Below, one piece after another: positions 41,722 through 50,870 of a DNA stretch of 63,363 bases. The notes under the pieces were generated by a model. It did not search any database. It was not told where the DNA came from and was given only the letters and a program-made list of their open reading frames with translations. The position numbers were made by a program, and so were the translations under genes. This DNA comes from an uncultured Clostridia bacterium. Its GTDB lineage: Bacteria; Bacillota; Clostridia; Oscillospirales; Oscillospiraceae. The stretch is taken from positions 1 to 63,363 of the forward strand of contig CALADI010000008.1 in NCBI GenBank assembly GCA_937890525.1. The letters run 5' to 3'. Numbering within the stretch: the first letter of the stretch is position 1; each line of letters begins with the position of its first letter.

Positions 41722-42486
41722 CTAGTCCGGGCGTGCCATTCGCATCTGCCACATCACAATGGTAGAAGCCACCGCCGCGTTCAGCGATTCGCAATGGGGA
41801 TTCATGGGGATGATCAGCTCCCGATCCGCACGATCCAAGATCTGGCGACGGACTCCTCTGCCCTCGCTGCCGATGACCACCGCCATCTCCTCCACCGAAG
41901 CACTGCGGATATCCTCCGCCCGAGGTGACAGGGCTGTGACCCCGATTGGGATCCCGCTCTGAGTGCAGGCATCACATACCTGCTCCCATGTGCTGACCGT
42001 CACCGGCACACGGAACACGGCGCCCATGCTGGCACGGACGGTCTTCCAGTTGTAGGGATCTGCGCAGCCTTCCAACAGCACCACCGGCACATCCATGGCA
42101 TCCGCGGTACGCAGGATCGTGCCCACATTTCCCGGATCTTGGATCCCATCCAGCAGCAGCATCCCCCGCTGGGACACAAAAGACTCCGGCCGGGGCATCC
42201 GGCACACAAACAGCGCCCCCTGAGGAGACTCCATGGGAGAAACCGATGCCATCACATCCTCCGGGACACGAACCAACCGCACATGGTCGGGCAGCATATC
42301 CACTTGGACGCCGTCGGTGAGCACCACCGTCTCCAGTTCCGGGCAAAACCGCACCGCTTCTTCCAGCAGCTTGGTTCCATCCGCCACAAAGCGCCCCTCC
42401 CGATACCGGGCAGACCGGCTGGTCAGCAGCCGGCGAAGCTGCTGGATCAGAGGGTTCTTCCGTGAGCTGATTCTTTCTTCCATCAT
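41722..42486 (-). CDS. TrmH/SpoU family rRNA or tRNA 2'-O-methyltransferase
   Basis: This 254-residue SPOUT enzyme has an N-terminal substrate-binding domain (ISSRKNPLIQQLRRL) and the knotted catalytic domain. Motif 1 is DGIQDPGNVGTILRTADA, motif 2 GSEGRGV and motif 3 IPMNPHCESLNAAVASTI. It fits the RlmB/TsnR-like YsgA group; the exact RNA target cannot be read from sequence. The first of two adjacent ATGs overlaps the trkA stop. Confidence 0.9.
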   Translation of the reverse strand: MMEERISSRKNPLIQQLRRLLTSRSARYREGRFVADGTKLLEEAVRFCPELETVVLTDGVQVDMLPDHVRLVRVPEDVMASVSPMESPQGALFVCRMPRPESFVSQRGMLLLDGIQDPGNVGTILRTADAMDVPVVLLEGCADPYNWKTVRASMGAVFRVPVTVSTWEQVCDACTQSGIPIGVTALSPRAEDIRSASVEEMAVVIGSEGRGVRRQILDRADRELIIPMNPHCESLNAAVASTIVMWQMRMARPD

Positions 42487-43130
42487 AAATTCTGCACCAC
42501 CGTCAATGCGTCATAATCGCCCAAAATCACCAGAACATCGTGGCTGTCGATCACATGCTCCGCCGAGGGAGAGATCTTCACCCCGTGGCTGGTGCGGATA
42601 GCGATGATGTTCACTCCCATCTTTGCCCGGATGTTCAGTTCCCGCAGGTTCTTGCCCACCCACTTTTGCGGAGCAGGAACCTCCACGATGCCATAGTCCG
42701 TGGAAAGCTCGATGAATTCCAGCACATTGGTGCTGGCCAAGCTGTGGGCCAAGCGGTCGGCCACTTCCTTCTCCGGGATCACCACCCGGTCAGCGCCCAA
42801 TTTCTCCAACACCCGGCGGTGGGCATCGTCCTTGGCCTTGCAGACGATCTTGGGGATGCCAAGCTCCTGCAAATTCATGGTGGTCATCACCGATGCCGCC
42901 AGAGATCCACCGATGGCTACCACGGCGCAATCGCACTCCTTGACGCCCAGCGCCATCAGGATATCCTTGTCCTGTGCGTCTGCCACCGCTGCATTGGTCA
43001 CATATCCGCTGACCTGCTGCACCAGATCTGCATCGGTATCGATGGCCAGCACCTCGTTGCCCAAAGCGCACAGCTGCTGGGCGACCCGTTCACCGAACTT
43101 GCCCAAACCGATCACAACATAACTTTTCAT
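42483..43130 (-). CDS. Potassium uptake regulatory subunit TrkA/KtrA
   Basis: The 215-residue cytoplasmic protein is a single RCK subunit. It has the N-terminal NAD/ATP-binding domain (SYVVIGLGKFGERVAQQL, then DTDADLV) and the C-terminal RCK_C domain (LRELNIRAKMGVNIIAI). It gates the membrane subunit encoded ten bases upstream. A single RCK unit is the KtrA/KtrC layout rather than the duplicated TrkA of Gram-negatives. GGAGGAG precedes the ATG. Confidence 0.94.
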   Translation of the reverse strand: MKSYVVIGLGKFGERVAQQLCALGNEVLAIDTDADLVQQVSGYVTNAAVADAQDKDILMALGVKECDCAVVAIGGSLAASVMTTMNLQELGIPKIVCKAKDDAHRRVLEKLGADRVVIPEKEVADRLAHSLASTNVLEFIELSTDYGIVEVPAPQKWVGKNLRELNIRAKMGVNIIAIRTSHGVKISPSAEHVIDSHDVLVILGDYDALTVVQNL

Positions 43131-43140
43131 ACCGCTCCTC

Positions 43141-44520
43141 CTAGCCGATCAGCAGCTTTGTCTGGGCATAGCGGAAGCGCTCCTGCACGCGATTTCCCAT
43201 TAGGAATCCAAGGGAAATGGTGAGCACGCCCACTCTGCCGAAATACATAAACAGAATGATAAGGAATTGGGAACTGACACTGAGGTTACCGGAACCTCCG
43301 GCGCTCAACCCCACTGTTGCCAGCGCCGATGCCGTCTCAAACAGGGCATCCACCAGAGAAAACCCGGATGTGACGGAAATATAGATCCCGCCGAAGAAAG
43401 TCAGCATCACCATGATCATGGTAATGATCATGGCATCCAGCGCCTGATAATTGGGGATAGTACGCTTGTACACCGTGACATTCTCCCGTCCCCGGGCACG
43501 GGCCGCCAAATACATCAGCATCACCACCACGGTGACGGTCTTTACGCCGCCGGCCGTAGAGCCGGAAGATCCGCCAATGAGCATCAGGGCAATGGAGACT
43601 GCCTTGCCCGCATCTGTCAGTTTCCCTTGGTCTAATCCCGCAAAGCCCGCCGTCCGCAGGGATACCGACTGAAACGCCGCCATTTGCAGCTTGTCATACC
43701 ACGGCTGACCGCCTAATGTGTCGGGATTGTTCCACTCGATGGCCGCAATGAGCACCGTTCCCCCAACGATCAGTATTCCGGTGATGGTAAGCACCAGTTT
43801 GCTGTACACGCTGAACTTCTTGAAGGTGCGCCGTTCCAAGACTTCATCCCAAACGAAAAATCCAAGGCCGCCCACCACGATCAGCGTCATCAATGTCAGA
43901 TTGACCACAGGATCCGTGCGGTAGCGCATCACGCTCATCCCCGGATCAAAACAGCCCATGATGTCGAATCCTGCGTTGCAGAAAGCCGACACGGAATGGA
44001 AGATCCCCCATTGCAGTCCCTTCGCCAGCCCCAGTTCCGGCCAGAACCGCAGCGTCAAAATCAGCGCCCCTGCCCCTTGCAGGCTGAGGCTGCCGAACAG
44101 GACCAGCTTTTGCAGCCGCATAATGCCGTGGACATCATTCACACTCATGGCCTGCGCCATGACCAGTCTCTGCTTCAGCCCCACCTTCCGACGGAGCATG
44201 AACACAAACACCGACATGGCGGACATAAATCCCAGACCGCCCACCTCGATCAGACACAGTATCACGATCTGACCGAAGGCGCTCCACTGGGTCCATGTGT
44301 CAAACAACACCAGTCCCGTTACGCAGGTGGCCGAAGTTGCCGTAAACAGCGCCGGACGAAAATCGCAGCCCACCCCGCTTCTGGACGAGATCGGCAGCAT
44401 CAGCAGCAGCGTCCCGGTCAAGATGATCAACGCAAAGGCAACTGCAATGATCTGAGGCGTACTGACATGGGTCTTGACCCGATTCATCCACCGCCTGCAC
44501 GCATAGATCTTGCGTATCAT
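43141..44520 (-). CDS. Potassium uptake membrane subunit TrkH/KtrB
   Basis: This 459-residue polytopic transporter has the fourfold membrane-pore-membrane design of the Trk/Ktr family. Selectivity-type glycines occur in TSATCVTGLV, SVSAFCNAGFD, SLRTAGFAGLD and ASALATVGLSAG. It forms a K+ (or Na+-dependent K+) channel-like transporter with the RCK subunit downstream. The ATG at 44520 lies eight bases after GGAGGG; a longer frame has no Shine-Dalgarno and passes through the promoter. It heads the long operon that runs to the smc region. Confidence 0.94.
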   Translation of the reverse strand: MIRKIYACRRWMNRVKTHVSTPQIIAVAFALIILTGTLLLMLPISSRSGVGCDFRPALFTATSATCVTGLVLFDTWTQWSAFGQIVILCLIEVGGLGFMSAMSVFVFMLRRKVGLKQRLVMAQAMSVNDVHGIMRLQKLVLFGSLSLQGAGALILTLRFWPELGLAKGLQWGIFHSVSAFCNAGFDIMGCFDPGMSVMRYRTDPVVNLTLMTLIVVGGLGFFVWDEVLERRTFKKFSVYSKLVLTITGILIVGGTVLIAAIEWNNPDTLGGQPWYDKLQMAAFQSVSLRTAGFAGLDQGKLTDAGKAVSIALMLIGGSSGSTAGGVKTVTVVVMLMYLAARARGRENVTVYKRTIPNYQALDAMIITMIMVMLTFFGGIYISVTSGFSLVDALFETASALATVGLSAGGSGNLSVSSQFLIILFMYFGRVGVLTISLGFLMGNRVQERFRYAQTKLLIG

Positions 44521-44559
44521 ATGGTATATCCCTCCAAAGCACACACTCTCTCTTGTAAC

Positions 44560-44587
44560 ATTATAGCGAGCCATGCCGATTTTGCAA
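44560..44587 (-). promoter_or_regulatory. trkH operon promoter
   Basis: Minus-strand -35 TTGCAA (44582-44587) and a consensus -10 TATAAT (44560-44565), spacer 16 bp, about 40 bases before trkH. Confidence 0.8.
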
Positions 44588-44616
44588 GTCCTTTTCCCTG
44601 TGCCCAAACTGCAAGA

Positions 44617-44643
44617 GGGTGCACGGCAAATCACCGCGCACCC
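44617..44643. terminator. Weak hairpin after pepT
   Basis: GGGTGC / GCACCC arms enclosing an interrupted stem (CGG/CCG type pairing) lie eight bases after the pepT stop. The minus-strand T-content after it is poor (CCCTCTTGC), so it is only a candidate terminator. Confidence 0.4.
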
Positions 44644-44650
44644 CATTTTC

Positions 44651-45868
44651 TTACTTTTTCAGGTTGGGATCCGTGAGGATCTCAATCAGGATCTTGGTAC
44701 AGGTGTCCATTTCCTCCACCACAGCATATTCAAACCGTCCGTGGTAATTCTGTCCGCCTGTGCACAGGTTAGGGCAAGGCAGCCCCATGTAGCTGAGCCG
44801 TGCGCCGTCCGTGCCGCCCCGCACCGGGACGAACTCCGCTTTGACGCCCACACGCTCCATAGCGGCCTGCGCCCGCTCCACCACATACATCACCGGCTCG
44901 ATCTGGCGGCGCATATTATAGTAGCTGTCCTCCACCTCGACTTCCACCGTGCCGTCGCCGTAGATGCTGTCCAGATACACGGCGATCTGGTAGAAGCGGT
45001 CCTTCTTCTCCTCAAACAGCTTGTCATCATGATCCCGGATGATATAGCGCAGGGTTGCCTGCTCCACCTCGCCGGTGATATCCATCAGCATACAGAAGCC
45101 CTCGTACCCTTCCGTGGACTCCGGGCGCTGATGCACCGGCAGCATGGCGTGGAACTCCATCGCCACCTGAGAGGCATTGACCATCTTATTCTTGGCAGAG
45201 CCGGGATGGATGCTCAGTCCCTTGATGCGGACTGTGGCAGATGCCGCATTGAAGTTCTCAAACTCGATGCCGCCCAGTTCCGCACCGTCGCAGGTGTAGG
45301 CGTAATCCGCACCGAAGCCGTCCACATCAAATTCATCGGCGCCACGCCCCACCTCTTCGTCAGGGGTGAAGCCGATCTTCAGCGTGGCGTGGCGGGGCTT
45401 GTTTTGCAGCAGGTACTCGGCGCAGGTCAGGATCTCCGCAATGCCTGCCTTATCATCCGCACCCAGCAGCGTGGTGCCGTCGGTGACCACAAGATGCTTG
45501 CCCACGCACTTGTTCAGGTAGGGATACTCCCCGGCACGCAGGAACAGCCCCTCCTGCTGATTCAGACAAACATCCTCCCCGGTGTACTCCACCACCTTGG
45601 CACGGATATCCTTGCCGGATGCGGCGCAGGAGGTATCCATGTGGGCGATCAGACCGATGGTGGGCAGTTCCGGATCACCGGGAACCGTGCCGTATACATA
45701 GCCGTTTTCATCCATATGGGTATCCTCGATGCCCATCTCCAGCATTTCCTGCACCAGCGCCTGAGCCAGTACCTTCTGCCCGGGGGTAGTGGGGCAGGTC
45801 TTGGAATTCTCATCGGAAGTGGTGTCAAAGCTCACATAGCGGAGCAGACGATCTAGTGTTGTCATCAT
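44651..45868 (-). CDS. pepT: Peptidase T (tripeptidase)
   Basis: PepT is a cytoplasmic zinc aminotripeptidase. The 405-residue M20 protein has the metal site LIAHMDTS, the bridging Asp in GADDKAG, the Glu pair in GFTPDEEVGRGAD and the late PVRGGTDGARLSYMGLPCPNL with downstream histidine region. AAGGAGG precedes the ATG. It lies just after the ackA terminator; no promoter of its own is evident in the 59-base gap, so it may depend on read-through. Confidence 0.96.
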   Translation of the reverse strand: MMTTLDRLLRYVSFDTTSDENSKTCPTTPGQKVLAQALVQEMLEMGIEDTHMDENGYVYGTVPGDPELPTIGLIAHMDTSCAASGKDIRAKVVEYTGEDVCLNQQEGLFLRAGEYPYLNKCVGKHLVVTDGTTLLGADDKAGIAEILTCAEYLLQNKPRHATLKIGFTPDEEVGRGADEFDVDGFGADYAYTCDGAELGGIEFENFNAASATVRIKGLSIHPGSAKNKMVNASQVAMEFHAMLPVHQRPESTEGYEGFCMLMDITGEVEQATLRYIIRDHDDKLFEEKKDRFYQIAVYLDSIYGDGTVEVEVEDSYYNMRRQIEPVMYVVERAQAAMERVGVKAEFVPVRGGTDGARLSYMGLPCPNLCTGGQNYHGRFEYAVVEEMDTCTKILIEILTDPNLKK

Positions 45869-45885
45869 TCACATCCTCCTTATGA

Positions 45886-45915
45886 TGGAAAGAGCCGCCG
45901 CAAAGGCGGCGGCTC
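45886..45915 (-). terminator. Intrinsic terminator of ackA
   Basis: Stem GAGCCGCCGC / GCGGCGGCTC with a 4-nt loop, followed on the minus strand by TTTCC, about 13 bases after the ackA stop. Confidence 0.85.
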
Positions 45916-45927
45916 CAATGGATCAAA

Positions 45928-47118
45928 TTACTTGGCGGCGTTGACCAGCTCAGCGGTATCCTGAGCGATCATCAGCTCTTCGTTGGTGGGGATGACCCAG
46001 ACCTGGATCTTGGAATCCTCGGTGGAGATCTTCATCTCCTCGCCGCGGACCTTGTTCTTCTCGTCGTCGATCTTGACGCCCAGATAGCCCAGATACTCGC
46101 AGATGGCCTTACGGGTGGCGCAGTCGTTCTCGCCCACGCCGGCGGTGAAGGTGATCACATCCACGCCGTTCATGGCTGCAGCGTAGGCGCCCACATACTT
46201 GGCGACCTCGTAGTAGAACTTCTCCAGAGCCAGCACGCAGTTCTCGTTGCCGTTGTTCTTGCCATCTTCCAGATCACGGAAGTCGGAGGACACGCCGGAC
46301 AGAGCCAGAACGCCGGACTTCTTGTTCAGCATGTTCAGGCACTCGTCCACATTCATGCCGTACTTGTTGCAGATGAACTGCACCACGCAGGCGTCGATGT
46401 CGCCGGAGCGGGTACCCATGGGCACACCGGCCAGGGGGGACAAGCCCATGGAGGTGTCTACGCACTTGCCGTTGTTGATGGCAGCCAGAGAAGAGCCGTT
46501 GCCCAGATGGCAGTTGATCATCTTGAAGTCCTGCTTGCCCAGCAGAGCAGCGGTACGGCGGGCGATGTACTTGTGAGAGGTGCCGTGGAAGCCGTAGCGG
46601 CGGATATCGTCATTCTCGAAGTACTCGGTGGGGATGGCGTAGCGGTAAGCCTTGGGAGGCATGGTCATGTGGAATGCGGTATCAAACACAGCGACCTGAG
46701 GGGTGCTGGGCATGATCTTCTGGCAGGCACGGATGCCCATCAGGTTTGCAGGGTTGTGGAGGGGGCCCAGAGGGATGCACTCCTCAATGGCCTTGATAAC
46801 GGTGTCATTGATGATGCAGGAATCGCTGAACTTCATGCCGCCGTGGAGCACACGGTGACCCACTGCATCGATCTCATTGGTGGACTTGATGACGCCGTCC
46901 ACGGGATCGACCAGGATGTCCAGCACAGCGGTGATTGCCTCTGCATGAGTGGGCATGGGGATGTCCTTGACCACCTTCTTGTCGCCCACCTTGTGGTTCA
47001 GACGGCCGTCGATATTGATGCGCTCGCACAGACCCTTGGCGGCCACATCGCCGGTCTCGGGGTTCATGAGCTGGTACTTCAGGCTGGAGCTGCCGGCATT
47101 GATAATTAACACATTCAT
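45928..47118 (-). CDS. ackA: Acetate kinase
   Basis: AckA makes ATP from acetyl phosphate at the end of acetate fermentation. The 396-residue protein starts NVLIINAGSSSLKYQL and contains FDTAFHMTMP, FHGTSHKYIA, HLGNGSSLAAI and FTAGVGEND, all standard. AGGAGG precedes the ATG. No pta gene is in the window. It is transcribed away from tmcAL, whose product activates acetate with ATP. Confidence 0.98.
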   Translation of the reverse strand: MNVLIINAGSSSLKYQLMNPETGDVAAKGLCERINIDGRLNHKVGDKKVVKDIPMPTHAEAITAVLDILVDPVDGVIKSTNEIDAVGHRVLHGGMKFSDSCIINDTVIKAIEECIPLGPLHNPANLMGIRACQKIMPSTPQVAVFDTAFHMTMPPKAYRYAIPTEYFENDDIRRYGFHGTSHKYIARRTAALLGKQDFKMINCHLGNGSSLAAINNGKCVDTSMGLSPLAGVPMGTRSGDIDACVVQFICNKYGMNVDECLNMLNKKSGVLALSGVSSDFRDLEDGKNNGNENCVLALEKFYYEVAKYVGAYAAAMNGVDVITFTAGVGENDCATRKAICEYLGYLGVKIDDEKNKVRGEEMKISTEDSKIQVWVIPTNEELMIAQDTAELVNAAK

Positions 47119-47168
47119 TTCTGGATATGCCTCCTAAATAAAATTCTGTTTTCTTTTCCAGCGAATTA

Positions 47169-47177
47169 TGCTAGAAT
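47169..47177 (+). promoter_or_regulatory. Candidate extended -10 of tmcAL
   Basis: TGCTAGAAT is an extended -10 with only a poor -35 (TTTTCT, 17 bp upstream). It lies 80 bases before tmcAL and within the ackA leader. Confidence 0.35.
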
Positions 47178-47192
47178 ACCCATAGCGTTTCT

Positions 47193-47221
47193 ATTCTATA
47201 ACAGAATTGCCAAATACACAA
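47193..47221 (-). promoter_or_regulatory. ackA promoter with overlapping inverted repeat
   Basis: Minus-strand -35 TTGTGT (47216-47221) and -10 TAGAAT (47193-47198), spacer 17 bp. A perfect inverted repeat ATTCT - ATAAC - AGAAT (47193-47207) covers the -10 box and could be an operator. Confidence 0.55.
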
Positions 47222-47257
47222 GCCTTTTTCTGAAATTTCGCAAAACTGGGAGTTTTT

Positions 47258-48397
47258 ATGGAGATCGTCGGGATCATATGTGAATACAATCCTCTGCATT
47301 TGGGGCACGCCGGGCAGATCCGGCGCATCCGGCAGGCCCTTGGCGGGGATACCGCCGTGGTATGCCTGATGAGCGGCAGCTTCGTCCAGCGGGGAGCTCC
47401 TGCCGTTTACCCAAAGTCCGTCCGGGCTGCGGCAGCCTTGCAATCAGGTGCGGATCTTGTGCTGGAACTGCCTGTGACATACGCCCTGTCCTCTGCCGAA
47501 GGGTTTGCCATGGGCGGGGTGGAGATCCTCTCCCGGCTTTGCACCCGGCTGTGCTTTGGCGCTGAGTGCGGCAGTGAAGATGCCCTTATGTCCCTTGCCC
47601 GGGGGCTGCTCAGTCCCGACTTCCCATCTGCGCTGCGGACATTTCTGGATCAGGGGCTATCCTTCCCCGCCGCACGGCAGCAGGCGCTGCATGCGCTTGG
47701 GCTGGATGCCGGGCTGCTCTCCTCCCCCAACAATATTCTGGGAGTAGAGTACTGCAAAGCCATCCTGACGCTGGGCTGCGCCATGTCCCCTCTGGTCATC
47801 CACCGTCCCGGGGACTATCACGCCCAGACCGCCGACCCCTGCGCCCCCTCTGCCACGGCGCTGCGCCGGATGGTCGTTCAAGGGCAGTCCATCCGCAGCT
47901 ATGTCCCCACGGAACTTTTTCAGAACGCCCCTGTCCACACCCTCGCCGCCGGTGAGCGGGCGATCCTCGCCCGGCTGCGCACCATGAGCGAAGAGGAATT
48001 CTCCGCCCTGCCCTATGGCGGGGAAGGTCTGTGGCGCAAGCTGATGCACGAGAGCCGGCGACAGCCGGATCTAGAGTCCATCCTCGCCGCCGTGAAGTCC
48101 AAGCGCTACACCCGCACCCGGCTGGATCGGATGGTGATGTGCGCCTTCCTGGGGATCGATCAGCAGACCATGTCCGCACCTGCGCCCTATGCCCGTATTC
48201 TGGGCTTTGACCGGCGCGGACGGGAGCTGCTGGCTATGACAAGAAAGTCCGGCTTTTTCCTCAATGTGGGAACGTGGATCGACCATCCCTACTGGCTTCT
48301 GGAGCAGCGCTGCGCCGACCTGTATGGTCTGTTCGCTGTGGGCGGTCCGGAACCGGCCGGTTCCGAGCCACGCCAGCGGATCATCTATCAAAAATAG
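47258..48397 (+). CDS. tmcAL: tRNA(Met) cytidine acetate ligase TmcAL
   Basis: TmcAL (YlbM) acetylates C34 of elongator tRNA-Met using acetate and ATP via acetyl-AMP. The 379-residue protein starts VGIICEYNPLHLGHAGQI (nucleotidyltransferase HLGH motif) and contains LMSGSFVQRGAPAVYPK and the SPNNILGVEYCKAI block, all characteristic. It is divergent from ackA with a 139-base gap and ends in a strong shared terminator. Its substrate acetate is what the ackA product handles. Confidence 0.95.
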   Translation: MEIVGIICEYNPLHLGHAGQIRRIRQALGGDTAVVCLMSGSFVQRGAPAVYPKSVRAAAALQSGADLVLELPVTYALSSAEGFAMGGVEILSRLCTRLCFGAECGSEDALMSLARGLLSPDFPSALRTFLDQGLSFPAARQQALHALGLDAGLLSSPNNILGVEYCKAILTLGCAMSPLVIHRPGDYHAQTADPCAPSATALRRMVVQGQSIRSYVPTELFQNAPVHTLAAGERAILARLRTMSEEEFSALPYGGEGLWRKLMHESRRQPDLESILAAVKSKRYTRTRLDRMVMCAFLGIDQQTMSAPAPYARILGFDRRGRELLAMTRKSGFFLNVGTWIDHPYWLLEQRCADLYGLFAVGGPEPAGSEPRQRIIYQK

Positions 48398-48398
48398 T

Positions 48399-48436
48399 CG
48401 AAAAGAGGAAGAACCGGCGGTTCTTCCTCTTTTTTC
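48399..48436. terminator. Bidirectional terminator between tmcAL and nrdD
   Basis: Stem AAAAGAGGAAGAACC / GGTTCTTCCTCTTTT with a GGC loop and A/T runs on both sides, between convergent genes. Confidence 0.92.
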
Positions 48437-48439
48437 GTA

Positions 48440-50617
48440 TTACAGGTGCAGGACCCGATCCTTGATCTCCTGCGTCCGACCTTGGTTCCAGTACTGGGTA
48501 CCGATATAGCCGCAAGTGCGCCGCGCCACATTCATCTTGCTCTGGTCGCTGTTGCCGCACTGGGGGCAGACCCAGACCAGCTTGCCGTCCTCGTCTTCCT
48601 GGATCTCGATCTCACCATCGTAGCCGCATTCCTGGCAGTAGTCGGATTTGGTGTTCAGCTCCGCATACATGATGTTGTCGTAGATGAACTGCATCAATTC
48701 CAGCACCGCATCGATGTTCTGTTGCATATTGGGCACCTCTACATAGCTGATGGCGCCGCCGGGTGAGAGCTGCTGGAACTCCGACTCGAAGGACAGCTTA
48801 GTGAATGCGTCGATCTGCTCGCTCACATGGACATGGTAGGAATTGGTGATATAGGACTTGTCCGTGATCCCCGGGATCACCCCAAAGCGGTTTTGCAGGC
48901 ACTTGGCAAACTTGTAGGTGGTGGACTCCAAGGGCGTCCCGTACAGGGAAAAGTCGATGTTGTGCTTTGCCTTCCAACCCTTGCAGGCATCGTTCATGTG
49001 CTGCATCACCGCCAGCGCAAAGGGCTTTGCCCCGTCATCGGTGTGGGATCTGCCGGTCATATACTTCACGCACTCGTACAGTCCGGCGTAGCCCAGCGAG
49101 ATGGTGGAGTAGCCGCCGTAGAGCAGCTTGTCGATGGGCTCCCCCTTCTTCAGCCGGGCAAGGGCGCCGTACTGCCACAGGATAGGGGCAGCATCAGACA
49201 GCGTGCCCTTCAGCCGCTCATGGCGGCACATCAGCGCCTTGTGGCACAGCTCCAGACGCTCGTCAAAGATCTTCCAGAACTTATCCATATCCTTGCCGGA
49301 GGACAGGGCCACATCCACCAGATTGATGGTGACCACGCCCTGATTGAATCTGCCGTAGTACTTGGGCTTTCCGTTTTCATCCACATAGGGGGTCAGGAAG
49401 GAGCGGCAGCCCATGCAGGTGTAGCAATGGCCCTCGCCATTCTTGTCCACCTTCAGTTCCAGCATCTTCTTCTCGGAGATATAATCGGGAACCATCCGCT
49501 TGGCGGTGCATTGTGCCGCCAGCTTGGTCAGATACCAGTAAGGAGTGCCCTCCCGGACATTGTCCTCCTCCAGCACATAGATCAGCTTGGGGAAGGCGGG
49601 GGTGATCCACACGCCCTTCTCATTCTTGACACCCTCGTAGCGCTGGCGGAGCATCTCCTCGATGATCATGGCAAGGTCCTTTTTCTCTTGCTCGTCCTTG
49701 GCTTCGTTCAGATACATGAACACGGTGATGAAGGGCGCCTGCCCGTTGGTGGTCATCAGGGTGACCACTTGATACTGGATGGTCTGTACGCCCCGGCTGA
49801 CTTCGTCACGGAGCCGATCCTCCACCACCTTGGATACGGTCTGCTCGTCCGGCTGGATGCCGAATACCTCCAGTTCCCGCCGAACGACCTTGCGGATCTT
49901 CTCTCGGCTGATCTGGACAAAAGGTGCCAGATGGGTCAAGCTGATGGACTGACCGCCGTACTGGTTGGATGCCACTTGGGCAATGATCTGGGTGGCGATG
50001 TTGCAGGCAGTAGAGAAGGAATGGGGCTTCTCGATCAGCGTGCCAGAAATCACGGTGCCGTTCTGCAGCATATCCTCCAGATTCACCAGATCGCAGTTAT
50101 GCATATGCTGGGCATAGTAGTCCGAATCATGGAAGTGGATAATGCCGGCTTCATGCGCCTGCACGATCTCCTGAGGCAGCAGGATCCGGCGGGTAATATC
50201 CTTAGAGACTTCACCGGCCATGTAGTCCCGCTGGACGGAGTTGACCGTGGGATTCTTGTTGGCGTTCTCCTGCTTGACCTCTTCGTTGTTGCACTCGATC
50301 AAGCTGAGGATCCGGTCATCCGTGGTGTTAGACTGACGGGCCAGATTGCGGATGTAGCGGTAGGTGATATACTCCTTCGCCACCTCAAAGGCACCGTGGG
50401 CCATGATGGCTTTCTCCACCAGATCCTGAATTTCCTCCACCGCGGGGCTGCGGTTCATCTCCTCGCAGCTGATGGCAACACTCTGGGTGATCCGGTCGAT
50501 CTGCAGCGGCGTCAACCGGTACTGCTCATCCACGGACACATTGGCTTTCTCCACTGCATTGCGGATCTTTCTTTGATCAAAGACTTCTTCCGCGCCGTTT
50601 CTTTTGATGATTTTCAT
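48440..50617 (-). CDS. nrdD: Anaerobic ribonucleoside-triphosphate reductase NrdD
   Basis: NrdD is the class III, oxygen-sensitive ribonucleotide reductase. The 725-residue protein has an N-terminal ATP-cone (residues 1-95, IIKRNGAEEVFDQRKIRNAV), a central barrel with CYTCMGCRSFLTPY, and a C-terminal zinc site (CQECGYDG...CPQCGNSD). The glycyl-radical segment RRTCGYIGTQYWNQG is near the end. It needs the radical SAM activase NrdG, whose gene is not next to it, nor elsewhere in the window. Paired NrdR-box-like sites precede it. Confidence 0.97.
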   Translation of the reverse strand: MKIIKRNGAEEVFDQRKIRNAVEKANVSVDEQYRLTPLQIDRITQSVAISCEEMNRSPAVEEIQDLVEKAIMAHGAFEVAKEYITYRYIRNLARQSNTTDDRILSLIECNNEEVKQENANKNPTVNSVQRDYMAGEVSKDITRRILLPQEIVQAHEAGIIHFHDSDYYAQHMHNCDLVNLEDMLQNGTVISGTLIEKPHSFSTACNIATQIIAQVASNQYGGQSISLTHLAPFVQISREKIRKVVRRELEVFGIQPDEQTVSKVVEDRLRDEVSRGVQTIQYQVVTLMTTNGQAPFITVFMYLNEAKDEQEKKDLAMIIEEMLRQRYEGVKNEKGVWITPAFPKLIYVLEEDNVREGTPYWYLTKLAAQCTAKRMVPDYISEKKMLELKVDKNGEGHCYTCMGCRSFLTPYVDENGKPKYYGRFNQGVVTINLVDVALSSGKDMDKFWKIFDERLELCHKALMCRHERLKGTLSDAAPILWQYGALARLKKGEPIDKLLYGGYSTISLGYAGLYECVKYMTGRSHTDDGAKPFALAVMQHMNDACKGWKAKHNIDFSLYGTPLESTTYKFAKCLQNRFGVIPGITDKSYITNSYHVHVSEQIDAFTKLSFESEFQQLSPGGAISYVEVPNMQQNIDAVLELMQFIYDNIMYAELNTKSDYCQECGYDGEIEIQEDEDGKLVWVCPQCGNSDQSKMNVARRTCGYIGTQYWNQGRTQEIKDRVLHL

Positions 50618-50708
50618 GGTTTTCCCCCTCTATCGTTACGCAAATGCTCTTGTTCGTCCTATCTTACGATCACGCCGTCCCACACTCCGGGACTGCGGCA
50701 GTTCTTAC

Positions 50709-50737
50709 ATGATACTACATCTTGTGCTGATTTGCAA
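50709..50737 (-). promoter_or_regulatory. nrdD promoter
   Basis: Minus-strand -35 TTGCAA (50732-50737) and -10 TATCAT (50709-50714), spacer 17 bp, giving a leader of about 85 nt. Confidence 0.7.
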
Positions 50738-50759
50738 GGGTCGTTCCTAAATATTGTGG
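50712..50759 (-). promoter_or_regulatory. Paired NrdR-box-like sites
   Basis: On the minus strand CCACAATATTTAGGAA (50744-50759) and GCACAAGATGTAGTAT (50712-50727) each resemble the NrdR consensus acaCwAtATaTwgtgt. They are separated by 16 bp, so their centres are 32 bp or three helical turns apart, as in known NrdR targets. The second box overlaps the -10 region, fitting repression by NrdR when dATP is high. Confidence 0.68.
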
Positions 50760-50870
50760 ATGAATTTTTATACCCCCTATTTCCCCAGCCATGTGACCTG
50801 CAAGAGTGACATAATCTTTGCCCTGCTGCATCCGTTTGTTCTGCCATGGGGCAACTTCTTTGCGAAACCA

